Assembly: GCA_019802505.1 (NCBI GenBank)
Contig: JAFMOC010000007.1
Coordinates: forward strand, 3,505,001 to 3,569,000
Direction: 5' to 3'
Origin: Corydoras sp. C115
Lineage: Eukaryota; Chordata; Actinopteri; Siluriformes; Callichthyidae
Length of the DNA stretch: 64,000 bases
The notes under the pieces were generated by a model. The model was given only the letters and a program-made list of their open reading frames with translations. It searched no databases and was not told the DNA's origin. Shown here in pieces: positions 1-29,500 of the stretch (position 1 is its first letter; every line of letters starts with the position of its first letter). Both the position numbers and the translations under genes were made by a program.

Positions 1-1218
1 CTTGGTCTTAAATGCTTTTAAACATAACTAATATTTGCACTTACATGCCATTTCAATTGCAGATCTATTGTAGGAACTCTGAGGTCTGTACTCCACAATA
101 GTGGGAATTTTCTTTCCAGATTTAAGCAGCCTCCTACAGGGGGAGTCACATTAATCCTTACAATGATCATCATAGTGTAAACAAAAGATCTCAATTCAAA
201 ACTACTACTACTACAGTACTACTAAAAATAACAACAACAAAAAGTTGTTGTCAAAAAAAAAAACCAAGACATTACATTTTCCTGATGTAATAAATGTCAA
301 ATACATTTAAAGAAACATTACTAATGCCAAACTAATGTTATTTTAACATGAAAATTTAGTACAAAGAAGAACGAAAAGTATTTCAGTTGTTTGTTAATAA
401 CATTATACATCTGTAGTTTAATTAGTCAATCTGAAATGAATAATAATTTTCTCATTTGTAAGTCGTTTTGGATAAAAGCGTCTGCTAAATGCCTAAATGT
501 AAATAAGAGTAATCCTGTCAGGAAGCATTTTACAAATTTCTGAATATGAATCAGGAATCATAGAATGAATCATTGGCTCCTTGATGGCTCACACAGGAAG
601 GAAGTAGGATGTTTTTATACTTTTGGTACCAGAATTTGGAAACTGCTAACTCTTTGGCATAGTTGTCTATATCTGTGTCTCTCAAACATTTTAAGTGGGG
701 AAGCATTTTTCTATTACTAACAGAATATTCAGAGGTAAATCAATTACACAAAAATATGCCAAATTAATTTTTTTCCACCAAAATAACAAACAATCTTTTA
801 AAACAGTGTTGGATTTTGGTAAATGTAACAAAAATAGGAAAATAGCTAAATTTAATAAATGTAATTTGCTTAATAACTTTTACTCTAACACTAACTTTTA
901 ACTGAATAAAGTGCAAAACAAATTCAAATTTAATTTCTTTGATATTTCTGCATACAATTAATATATGAATTTCATAGCAGAGTTTCAGGTTGTGTTTTTA
1001 TGTACCATTAGACTGTAATAAGTGACTTCACTGTAATTAGTGGCTTTATTTTATATATGTACTTTCTGAACATTTTTGAATGTTTTGACAATTCTTTCAT
1101 GATTCACAATTCTCTTGACTGACACAAAGAAATGAGCCATATCTATGCTTACAAAGGTTGAACCTGATAAAACCACATGTTGTACTTATGCATGAAGAGA
1201 AGAAAGACAAAAACTCAC
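1..1218. other. mertk intron 10, partial
   Basis: AT-rich intron sequence. I looked for the juxtamembrane exon that should follow the TM exon and saw none. At about 461-505 there is a fragment of a dispersed fish repeat (reverse complement of the family described at 57369), recognisable by GGATAAAAGCGTCTGCTAAATG. Confidence 0.6.
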
Positions 1219-18220
<17,002 letters not shown>

Positions 18221-18647
18221 CGTAAAGTCCAGATTTTGTCGAGTAGTAAGACAACGGCTGTTTCGTGCTGAGTTTATCGAGGACGCGCTTCTTATCGTAT
18301 GCTTACAAAAAATTGAGAAGGCTTTGTGTTTTTCTTCAGCAAAAGTTGTATTCAGGCCGTTGTTGGGGGTAGAACTAATCGCATTCCTGAAACTGCAGCT
18401 GCTTTTGATGATTCCTGCGCCTTCACGAGAAACACGGCGAACTTTGAACTGACGTCATCCGACTGCTGTTTGTGGCTTTATTCCACAATAATACGTGCAT
18501 TATGCTGAATCTATGCTGAATAACACATTAAGGCAGCATATAAGGCATTATAACCACAGCGTTCGACACAAAAGCGTCGATTGTAAATATTTTACCGAGC
18601 ATTTGTAGCCTACCACAAGAAAAAACAAACAGCCCTGGCAACCTTTT

Positions 18648-18649
<2 letters not shown>
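18221..18649 (-). promoter_or_regulatory. mertk upstream region (5' UTR and promoter, unresolved)
   Basis: The 430 bp before the mertk ATG are richer in CG dinucleotides than the introns (e.g. GGACGCGC on the plus strand at about 18281). I see no TATA box at a fixed distance. The transcription start cannot be placed without RNA data. The region ends at a (TA)n array. Confidence 0.35.

Positions 18650-18733
<84 letters not shown>
18650..18733. repeat. (TA)n microsatellite upstream of mertk
   Basis: About 42 TA units, 430 bp upstream of the mertk start codon. Confidence 0.98.
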
Positions 18734-18737
<4 letters not shown>

Positions 18738-18977
18738 CAATTTGCACAAACACGCATGTGTGGGGGTTACTCTAAATGGGCATTTCCTTATATGTCCACA
18801 GCATGGCGTCAAACTTCATGAAAACTATTCATCAGAAACCCTTAATTATGCACCAAAAATACGCAGAAGATAAACTTCCAGATGGTCGTTTACCCGCCTA
18901 ATTTTTTCCTTAACATTCCTGATATTTAATGGAAAATCTTGTTACGCTGCACTTCTTTACAATTATTACTGAATATA

Positions 18978-20545
18978 CACACGTGGACAAAATTGTTGGT
19001 ACCCCTTGGTTAATGACAGAAAAACCCACAATGGTAACAGAAATAACTTTAATCTGATAAAAGTAATAATAAATAAAAATTCTATGAAAATGTACAAATG
19101 AAAGTCAGACATTGCTTTTCAGCCATGCTTTAACAGAATTATTTAAAAAATAAACTCATGAAACAGGCCTGGACAGAAATGATGGTACCCTTGAAAATAA
19201 TGTGACCAAATGGATATGTTAAATCAAGGTGTGTTCACTAATTAGTATCACAGGTGTCTACAATATTGTAATCAGTCAGTGGGCCTATATATAGGGCTAC
19301 AGGTAGTCATTGTGCTGTTTGGTGACAAGGTGTGTACCACACTCAACATGAACCAGAGGAAGCAAAGAAAAGAGTTGTCTCAGGACATTAGAAAGAAAAT
19401 AATAGACAAGCATGTTAAAGGTAAAGGTTATAAGATCATCTCCAAGCAGCTTGATGTTCCTGTGACTACAGTTGCACATGTGATTCAGAAATTTAAGATC
19501 CATGGGACTGTAGCCAACCTCCCTGGACGTGGACGCAGGAGGAAAATTGATGACAAATCAAAGAGATGGATAACACGAATGGTAACAAAAGAGTCAAGAA
19601 AAACATCTAAAGAGATTCAAGGTGAACTTCAAGCTCAAGGAACATCAGTCTCATCCGTCGATGTTTGAGCCAAAGTGGACTTCATGGGAGACGACCAAGG
19701 AAGTCACCATTGTTGAAAACAAAACATAAAAAAGCCAGACTGGAATTTGCCAAACTTCATGTTGACAAGCCACAAAGCTTCTGGGAGAATGTCCTATGGA
19801 CAGATGAGACAAAAATGGAACTTTTTAGCAAGGCACATCAGCTCTATGTTCACAGATGGAAAAATGAAGCATATCAAGAAAAGAACACTGTCCCTACTGT
19901 GAAACATGGAGGAGGCTCTGTTATGTTCTGGGGCTGCTTTGCTGCATCTGGCACAGGGTGTCTTGAATCTGTGCAGGGTATAATGAAATCTCAAGACTAT
20001 CAAGGGATTCTAGAGAGAAATGTGTTGCCCAGTGTCAGAAAGCTTGGTCTCAGTCTTACAACAGGATAATGACCCAAAACACACATCTAAAAACACTCAA
20101 GAATGGCTAAGAGGAAAACACTGGACTATTCTGAAGTGGCCTTCTATGAGCCCTGACCTAAATCCTATTGAGCATCTTTGGAAGGAGCTGAAACATGCCG
20201 TCTGGAAAAGGCACCCTTCAAACCTGAGACAACTGGAGCAATTTGCACATGAAGAGTGGGCCAAAATACCTGCTGAGAGGTGCAGAAGTCTCACAGATAC
20301 AGGAATCGTTTGATTGCAGTGATTGCCTCAAAAGGTTGTGCAACAAAATATTAAGTTAAGGGTACCATCATTTCTGTCCAGGCCTGTTTCATGAGTTTAT
20401 TTTTTTTAAATAATTCTGTTAAAGCATGGTTGAAAAGCAATGTCTGACTTTCATTTGTACATTTTCATAGAATTTTTATTTATTATTACTTTTATCAGAT
20501 TAAAGTTATTTCTGTTAACATTGTGGGTTTTTCTGTCATTAACCA
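18978..20545 (+). mobile_element. Tc1-like transposon with long inverted repeats, right tip lost
   Basis: Inverted repeats of roughly 190-220 bp: left 18978-19196, right 20357-20545. The left end follows a TA (18976-18977) and begins CACACGTGGACAAAATTG. The right arm mirrors it inward from GGTTAATGACAGAAAAACCC, but its outer 29 bp or so are replaced by unrelated DNA. Between the arms lies a broken transposase. Sits in the lhcgr-mertk spacer, about 0.76 kb from the mertk ATG. Confidence 0.92.
19348..20354 (+). pseudogene. Tc1/IS630-type DD34E transposase, frameshifted
   Basis: The N-terminus has an HTH pair region (KGYKIISKQLDVPVTTVAHV) and the GRGRRRK hook. The catalytic domain carries WTDETK (first Asp), DNDPKHTS (second Asp) and NPIEHLW (Glu, 34 residues on), so the DD34E triad is preserved. 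The frame is broken about three times: near 19655, near 20050, and near 20290, after which the true C-terminus (NRLIAVIASKGCATKY, stop 20352-20354) is in another frame. Total length 1007 nt fits the usual transposase of about 340 residues. It cannot make an active enzyme as it stands. Confidence 0.9.
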
Positions 20546-20692
20546 TTGAAATATACCCTCTAAGAAGCCAATTAGAGAATATTGGTGCCTTCATTATTGA
20601 TTAGCGAGGTGCATTATATAGAGTGCCGGGATGGTAGAACAAAAAATAAAAGAAATAGATTTTTAATATTAAAAAATGCGTTTTAAAGGTTA

Positions 20693-21480
20693 AGATAATG
20701 TGATGACCGCCATCATCAGTGGAATGGTGTCCACCATTTTAGGGGAATAAGGGGGCAGAGTTTGGCTGGTTTCCTGCCAGTCCTGGGGTTCCAGCTCTTT
20801 CCCCGGCATGCGTTGTAGCTGGGAGATATGTAAGGGGGTGTGGTCGCACCATTTGGGTGTGTGTTGGGAGGTTCTGTTAAGCTGCTTTAATAAAAAAAAG
20901 GATATCTGTTCACTATAATGAGAAAGAGGTGGCACACCTATGCCAGTCTCTAACAAGGAGCTGCGTTGAGGGTGCTTGTGGTACTTCCCCACGACTGCAG
21001 AGGCAATCTGGACAAACTCAAAGACAAGCGGAGAGACTGGTTCTGATGACACGCAGTGGAACCAGGGGCGAAGCAGCTTCTGGCAGTGAGACAAGGAGGA
21101 GTGATGGTAGACAAGGAGATACTGTGAGGGTAGGCCAGGGACTTTGCTAATACCAAACAAGGGGTCAAGTTTTAGGAGATCGCGTTGCGGACAGTGTTGT
21201 GATGTGGACCATGGACTATGTAGTTGTCGGGACCGCTGACTCCTTTGGGGGGGACTTGTTTGACAACCGCATGGTGGGCGCCATTACTAGGGGTATGGTG
21301 TCCACATTCACCCACCATGTAGGGGTAAAATGTGGGTCCTGGGGTTCCCCAGCCTGCGTTGCATCTGTGGGATATATAAGAGACCGCTATTTGAGTGTGT
21401 GTTTGGAGGTTCTTTTAAGCTGTTTTAATAAAAAAAGGACATCTGTTTGTGATGGCAAACCATGTTGTGTTGTGGTCTCT
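20693..21480 (+). repeat. Pair of LTR-like direct repeats with a short internal region
   Basis: Copy A (about 20693-20935) and copy B (about 21262-21470) share ordered blocks: GGTGTCCACCAT/ATGGTGTCCACA, TCCTGGGGTTCC, TGCGTTG, GGGATATATAAGAG-like TATA, GTGTGTTTGGAGGTTCT, TTAAGCTG and TTTAATAAAAAAAGG (poly-A signal). The TATA-then-AATAAA order is what an LTR promoter/R region shows. About 320 bp lie between, without a coding domain. It could be a non-autonomous LTR element or two independent insertions of a repeat. Confidence 0.45.
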
Positions 21481-22346
21481 TCTTTACTGTGCTTCTTCTA
21501 ATACAGCCAAAGTGGTGAAGTAAGACCGTTGTGATGGTATGGTGAAAGGTACCATGTTCAGCTACTGGAGTAAGTTTACTTTTTTTTCTTGATTTTAATT
21601 AACTCACTATTTACTCACTCGCTCATTCACTCACTTACCAACCACTGTATACATACTATATTTTGTACTGAGTTTCATTAAAATACAGAAAGGACAGACA
21701 TTAACCTTTTAATTTATACAGTGTCTAAACCAGCATGATTTTACTACAGATTAATCCACTAATAGGCTTTAATTCTTAACATTAAAGGTTATGAGTATTG
21801 TCGTATAATTCATGATAGTTGCATTAGGAAGGAAATAAATATTTACAATTTCAGTTACATTTATTTATCTATATTACGGATTTATTGTCCATGGGAGAGA
21901 AACAGGCCACAGAAACCTGTACATTCCAACATATTTAATGACCAGAAACAGGCTATGCCATTATGTGGAAAAAACAGTAATCTTTTTATGATGCTGAGAA
22001 TGTAGTCTGTGATGTTGTCATATATTTTTTCCAAAGAAAACAAGTTTAAGATAGGATCAGTTAATCCTTACATGCTGCTTTTATTTAAAATGGTATAAAC
22101 AGGCTCAGAAGAAACAGGCTAATCTATAACGAAACACTATCATTATTCCTTGTGTATACAGAAAATAAGAACATTGTGTCAGAGAACTATAACAAATCCC
22201 CCTTTAAAGTCGTCTTTCTCAGATTCTACAAGAATGAAATGTAAAATAACACAAAAAAACATCACTAATATAATAAACCATAGTCACCACAATGATGAAA
22301 AGGAGGGAGCAGGTAAGCATCAAAATTATTCACAATTTCACATTTT
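21481..22346. other. lhcgr 3' flank, no gene seen
   Basis: AT-rich DNA between the LTR-like pair and the lhcgr stop. The part nearest lhcgr is probably its 3' UTR. Confidence 0.4.
22080..22085 (-). promoter_or_regulatory. Candidate polyadenylation signal of lhcgr
   Basis: AATAAA on the minus strand, about 260 bp downstream of the lhcgr stop. Other TTTATT copies follow further down, so the position used is uncertain. Confidence 0.3.
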
Positions 22347-23562
22347 TCAGCAGTCTTTTTGTAAACTCTTCATCTGAATTTGTGTTTTCTGATAGGGACA
22401 TGACAACAACATAACAGTGTGAGTGCTTTTATACTCTGGGCAATTTTTGGCTTTGCCAGCATTTTCTAAGGTGCAGGTCTTCATACGGTACATGTTGGCT
22501 TTGCTCTCACAGCAGCCAATGGAGCTTAGCATAATACATGCATCTTTTCTAAAGGCTTTGGTAAAGATGGCATAGAGAAAGGGATTAGCACAAGAGTTAA
22601 TAGGATAAAAAAGCACCAGGAGGATCTTTGAGTTAGTGACTGTAATGAGGGGCATCTTGAAAGCAGCAGATATAGCAAAGAAGGAGATCGGTGCCATGCA
22701 CAGAAAGTCAGTAAAGATAAGCACTGCCATTCGTTTGGCAATTTTAGCATCAGCAGCTCGACCAGGCACCTCTGGATGACGCACAGCAACATAAATTCGC
22801 ATGTAGCAGCCACAGATGATTAAAAAGGCACTAACATTAAAAAGCAGCAGCAAAATAACATAGGCTTGGGAGAGAGGTGTTTCAATATCCATAGGAAGGC
22901 ACATACTTACCTTGCTGTAATTACTTATACCTAGTAATGGAAGCAGGGCCATAAGCACACAGAGCAACCACCCAACAGCCATAACAGCCGCAGCTTGGTG
23001 TAGAGCAAGCCGACACTCCAGGCGCATTGCATGTGTGATAGTGTACCAGCGTTCCATGGTGACTGTAGTCAGTGTGTAGACAGACAGTTCCCCTCCAAAG
23101 ACAGAGAGGAACCCTGCAATGCTGCACCCTGCCCCAGTCTGCCACTCAATGGCATGCTGGCTGTAGTGTCCCTGTGTTCGTAAGTCTACAATTGCAATCA
23201 TAAGGAGGTACAAACCGATGCAAAAGTCAGCAAAAGCCAGGTGACACATAAGGAAGCGTGGTACAGTCAACTTACAACGGCTCACAAGAAATACAAGGAG
23301 GACAGTCAGGTTGCCAACAATAGCCAGAATGTTGATGAACCAAATTGCCACACGGAGGAACACAAACCCAGCAATGTCCTCACAGGGATTAAAGGCATCT
23401 GCCTCTGGGCTGCACTGGAGAACTGGCCGTTTATAACAGAAGTCCAGATACTCAAAATCCACAGTCCCCAAGGAAGTTTCAGCAGAAAGTTCTCCCAGTG
23501 CATCAGTGAAATGAGGAAAATCCATAATATTTGACTTGGTGTCAGCAATTTTGCCAGTGCTC
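22347..23562 (-). CDS. lhcgr: lhcgr exon 11: hinge end, seven-transmembrane domain and tail
   Basis: 1216 nt to the stop at 22349-22347. It begins after ATATTTAG; the first G completes a Lys codon with exon 10. It holds the sulfotyrosine motif DFEYLDFC, CSPEADAFNPCED, TM1-TM7, ERW at the DRY position, IFTDF with the TM6 Asp, NPFLY in TM7, and a GCC palmitoylation site. The cytoplasmic tail is about 65 residues. Confidence 0.96.
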
Positions 23563-26500
23563 CTAAATATAGTCATAAAAACAAAACGGTTACTATTAAA
23601 TAATAATAAAAATAATAAAAATTAGTTGAATTTGTAAACCACAGGAAAGTGATAGAATTACTAGAATTATAAATGCATGAAAAAAAGTGTTACGTTTCAT
23701 GAGGACTTAGGAGTTAAATTCTGTGTAACATTGTCTGGGTGAACTTTAAAAATAGTACATAATGCAGGTATTTTACATCATTGAGTAGGTAAAAAGATGG
23801 ATTTCTCAGTGTGGAACATCAACTTTTAAAGCTAACTGCAATACCCTCTGCTCTATGCCTATTTGGCTATTTAGTCAGGGATTCATATTGCAGCAAGACA
23901 ATGACCCAAACACTTAACAGAAGGTTGAAAGCAAATTTAGAGAAGGAAAAACGGTTGGGAAGATATGTCTGAACAATATTTGAATTTTACTGTCGAAAAT
24001 TTGAATAAACTGTGGAAATATTAATAAATTAATATTAAACTTACTTGACTAAGAAATTTTGTTCATCGCAGTACGAAGAGCCATTTCTTGGTCCAGAAAA
24101 TTGTTTCTCTCTGATGTGGATGATAAAATAATAAATCAAAATAATATAAATTATAATGTAATTAATAATTAATTTATTATTTTTTTCATGGTTTAACATA
24201 TCTAAGTTAAATTTAAAATGTATTTGGAATTTAGATTCATGTAATTTCATTAAACGTCTAATAAGTTCTAATCAGCTATTGTTTAAATGTAGCTGATCTA
24301 CAGTTGATTGGTTTTAAATAACAAGGTGGGGACAATGATAGAGATCCACCGTTTGCTGACAAGTAAGTGGATCAAGAAACACTTAAGGACAAATACAGCA
24401 TAAGTAATTAAAACAACAAAACCTGTACATGTCCCAGCTGAGTAAAGCACAGCAGTGGCTGGGATATGTAAGATGAGCCTCCCTCAAACTTTTCAAGCTC
24501 TTTAGAGGTGGGAGCCTCTTCAGTAAAAATGCTGAACGAGCCATCAGTATGAGCACAGACTGCAAACCATTAGTGGGTAAAGTCTCCAGAGCAGTGGATG
24601 ACACATCTCTATAAAATTATCATTGATTTAGGTGAGATACAAAAAAAGACAAAACAGTGGAAAAATATAATTAGCATTTTAAATGTTGAAATGAACCCCA
24701 CCAAACTAATTAAATAGGCATATATTACTCTATAGGTAATATGCACTAAATACATTGTGTGCAACTACATTAGCAGGTGTGGTATTTAAAAGGGCCTTAG
24801 TGGTTAGCACGTTCGCCTCTCAGTGCTAGGGATTTCTGGTTCGAATCCCAATCTGGGTGGAGTTTCCATGTTCTCCCCGTGTCCGTGTGGGTTCTCCGGT
24901 TTGCTCCCACAGTCCAAAAACATGGATCAAGGTCAATTGAATTCTCCAAATTGCCCCATATAGAGTGTGTCTGTGTGTGGTGTGTGTGTGTCTGTGTGCT
25001 CAGCGAAAGATTGGCTCCCTTTCCTGGGTGTATCTGCCCAGCGCCCTAAACGTTCTCCCCTGGATGGGCATGGGGAACCCCACCGAGACCCTGGTACAGG
25101 ATAAAGTGGAAGATAATGGATGAATGGTATTTAAAGGTTAATTAACAAATTACGTACAATACAGCAGGACCAAAAGCTCCTACAAATGCTTCCCTGTGAA
25201 TGTTTTGCAGGTTTCGATTGTTCTTTAGTATTCTGGGAAAAAACAAACAAACAGAAAATAAAACGTTTTTGCTAAACCGAAATATTCATACCAGTAGCTA
25301 AAATGTAAACATAGAAATCAGACAATATTTACAGTTTATCCAGTTTTGTCCCGTTGAAGGCGTTGTTATGTATTTCTCTAAAGCCATTGTTATAGAGGTT
25401 CCTGTGAAATGTATGTATTAGTAGAAAGCATAATTGAAGAATAGGAATGTTGTTCATTCTTATACATATTTTACAAAATGTAAATGTCCATGACAACTTA
25501 AATAATAAACATTAAAATTGATCTATTCCTACATTATATGTAGTTATATACATTATACTTAAATAGTTGATGATCAATAAAATACTCACATGGTTATGTC
25601 TTCAGATGTCATTCCAATGAAGGCATTAGATGGGATTGACTGCAGGTGAAGGTTATCACAAATATCTCTAAAAACAGTAATTGCAGTCATTGTGTCAGAC
25701 ATTTGTGTGTGTGATGACTTGTTAAAGTTGTGAAACAAGACTGCCAACAATGCAAAACTTACAATATGAAATCAGCTTCAAGTGAAGAGATAGATGTCAG
25801 ATCAGGAAACATGTTTATCCCAGTGTTGGCAATGCTCCTGCAGGTATGAAAATCTTTAAACTTGCAATCTAACAATTTAAATCATATTATTTGCACAGTC
25901 CTGATGTGTTGGTCAAGCTTAATCCTCATACATTCAAAAACTGTATATTGTTTGGCGAAATAAACATTTTAAAAAACATTACAATGACATGATGATGTTA
26001 TAATGATAAATTAATCGTAATTAATTAAGACAATTAATTAAATTTGCATCAATCTTCAACTTATTAAACAGGTCCATTTTGTCTGCTTAACCTGTTCAAG
26101 ATTGTGGTTGCAAATGGCAATCCTTTGCCATAAAGTGAAAGTTGAGTAAAACATTCAGTAACTGATAAAATCCAGTTCAATCTAATAATAAATTTAATGG
26201 TTTGCACTCAAATTGTTGTTTGTTATATGTAAAAAAAATGTAGTTATTAAAGACAATGAAAAACAAGTTGCTCACAGATATCTCAGCTTGGGTAGATTGT
26301 TGAAAGCCTTCGGATAGATGTGAACCAGACTCCGGGTGTTTTGGATTGATCTATTTTTATTAAATGTTTATTATATAAGTACGCAAATAGATCACAGATA
26401 TGACACTTTGAAAAAATCATAATCACTGCACTAATGACTTTAAACACTTTAAAGCAGATGCAATGAAAGCAGTTATTAATTAGTCAATAAATAAATGGTG

Positions 26501-29500
26501 TGCTGTACCACACAATGAAGATATTTTAACTCTCATGCTTAATCTATATTCAGCAGAAAGAATACTTAATTTAGTAAACAAATCTTGAGGTAAGTCTTAC
26601 ATTTCGGAGAGGTTACACAGGTTGTTAAAAGCTTGGGTTTCTATTGTTTCCAGGGTTACACTTTGAGCTATTTCTCTGAAGTAAGAAAGATGTAAGAGTT
26701 TTAAAACAATACAAATTATACATCAATACACATATCCCTTCCAAACATAAAATTTTATCAAATTTTAAATGATTTTAATACATTAATACATACAGTACAT
26801 CCGGAAAGTATTCACAGCGCTTCACTTTTTCCACATTTTGTTACGTTACAGCCTTATTTCAAATTGTATTAAATTAATCTCTTTCCTAAAAATTCTACAC
26901 AAAATACCCCATTATGACCATGTGAAAAAAGTTCTCTAGAGTTTTGAAAATGTATTAAAATTAAAAAAACAAAGAAATCATATTTACATAAGTATTCACA
27001 GCCTTTGCTTAATACTTTGTAGAACCACCTTTGGCAGCAACTACAGCCTCAAGTCTTTTTGAATATGATGCCACAAGCTTGGCACACCTATCTTTAGGCA
27101 GTTTTGCCCATTCTTCTTTGCAGTACCTTTGAAGCTCCATCAGGTTGGATGGGAGATGTCTGTTCACAGCCATTTTCAGATCTCTCCAGAGATGTTTAAT
27201 CGGATTCAAGTCTGGGCTCTGGCTGGGCCACTCCAGAACATTCACAGAGTGGTCCTGAAGCCACTCCTTTGAGATCTTGGCTGTGTGCTTCAGGTCGTTG
27301 TCCTGCTGAAAAATGAACCGTCGCCCCAGCCTGAGGTCAAGAGCGCTCTGGAGCAAGTTTTCATCCAGGATGTCTCTGTACATTGCTGCATTCATCTTTC
27401 CCTCTATCCTGACTAGTCTGCCAGTTTCTGCTGCTGAAAAACATCCCCATAGCATGATGCTGCCACAACCATGCTTGACTGTAGGGATGGTATTGGCCTC
27501 GTGATGAGCAGTGCCTGGTTTCCTCCAAACATGACGCCTGGCATTCACAGCAAATAGTTCAATCTTTGTCTCATCAGACCAGAGAATTTTGTTTCTCATG
27601 GTCTGAGAGTCCTTTAGGTGCCTTTTGGCAAATTCCAAATGGGCTGCCTTGTGCCGTTTACTAAGCAGTGGCTTTTGCCTGGCCACTCTGCCATACAGGC
27701 CTGATTGGTGGATTGCTGCAGAGATGGTTGTCCCTCGGCAAGGTTCTCCTCTCTCCACGGAGGAACGCTGGAGCTCTGACCAAGGCCTTTCTCCCCCGAT
27801 CCCCCGATTTTTTATTTTTAATAAATTTTCAAAACTCTCAAGAAAACTTTTTTCACATGGTCATAATGGGGTATTTTGTGTAGAATTTTGAGGAAAGAGA
27901 TTAATGTAATACAATTTGGAATAAGGCTGTAACGTAAGAAAATGTGGAAAAAGTGAAACGCTGTGAATACTTTCTGGATGCACTGTATATGTTATATATT
28001 TTAATATGACATTGCTACCAATTTTTATAAACAATTTCTTTTTTTTGTCACATTATAGAAGTCTAGAAAGTAAATGTGTTATGTGTAAGGGATCAGTTTT
28101 ATAACATTTCAGATTATATTTACTTTAACAGTTGCATAATAAATAAAGTGTTTTGGACAGTTTAATGGTAAATTGCACATTCACTGTTTCCTAAAGCAGC
28201 TAATGGGTATTTTTGGAACAGGGTCTTACCTGCCATTAGATCGGTTTTGGATCTGCTGGAGAAACAGTGCTGTACAGAAACTACATTTGCCATTAAAAAA
28301 ACACTAGCTGTGTCATGTCTATTGACAGGACCATCCTGCCAATGCTCCAGTTTTACTTTAACACATTGAATAAAATGCACAGTGAACTATGTTTTTTTTA
28401 TGATAGAACAGTTTGTAATACTGTATGTATATGACAATAAAAAAAACTCAAACTATTAAAAACAGTAATTACAAAATTGCCCTTACTTCTAAATGTACTA
28501 AGATTCAGAACCATATTTATGTAAACAAGATAAATCATAAATCATTCCATGTGCATGAACATTTTAATATATGTAAAATTTTAAAAAGGAAAAGGATTTG
28601 TGTTTTACAGCATGTGATTGAAAGAAAATGGCTCAGTGTAGATTTTCTATTTATTTAGATTACTTAAAATTTTTTATGTCGTCATGTGATGTCATGTGAT
28701 GTAATTTCTGTACAGCAACATCTCTCCACTATCCAAAAGTTATCTAATGGCAGGTGAGACCCTGTTACAAACGCACTCCATTATTCAGATGTATTGACAG
28801 AACCATCCTGCCATTCTCTGGTCACTCAAACAAGTGATGAGACAGTAAGGGAAGACCTTTTCCATCCTAGTTGCTTAGAGAAAGTTACTGCCCTCTGGGT
28901 ACCCACTTAACCAGCCAGCAAATTGATTCCCAGCAGATTCCCAGAGTGGCAACATGATGTGCGCTAACCCAGCCCCATAAGCAATATGGCCAGTAAGGGA
29001 GGTGCTATGAACATTTATGCTCTCAGTGCTGGGAGCAATAATTGACTGCAGTGCAACCACTGCTGAAGGAAATCATGGCTGCAACATTTTACATCTGCAC
29101 ATACTTTTAAGTATAATAGCATAATAGATCTCAGTAATAAACTAGCCATAATGATAAAAATACATATTTTGTTTCTTTATATAACTGACACTAAAACCAT
29201 TATCTTTAATTTAATTATATAACATTAAATTAGTATTTTCATTTAAACATCACACCTTGCACCTTTGTACATTCTTTATTTATAAGTACTTCAACACACT
29301 ATTTCTAATTTTAACATTAAGTAAACCAGAAATGTAAAACAAATCTGACAGCATATAAAAAACTACCAACAGCTAAAAGAGACTCACATTCTTTTGACAC
29401 CTCTCAGTCCATCAAAGCTGTGACTCGGTATGCTTCTCAAGTGGATATAGTTAAGAACTCTAAAAAAAAACATCAAGGAATAACCTGTGTTTTTATTTTA

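Noticed and set aside
20929..21150. Overlapping frames on both strands at 20690-21168 and 21199-21501
   Set aside because: They fall in and between the LTR-like direct repeats, mutually overlap on opposite strands and show no known domain.
24041..24250. 69-codon minus-strand frame as a separate gene
   Set aside because: Only its end (24045-24110) is coding, as lhcgr exon 10; the rest is AT-rich intron.
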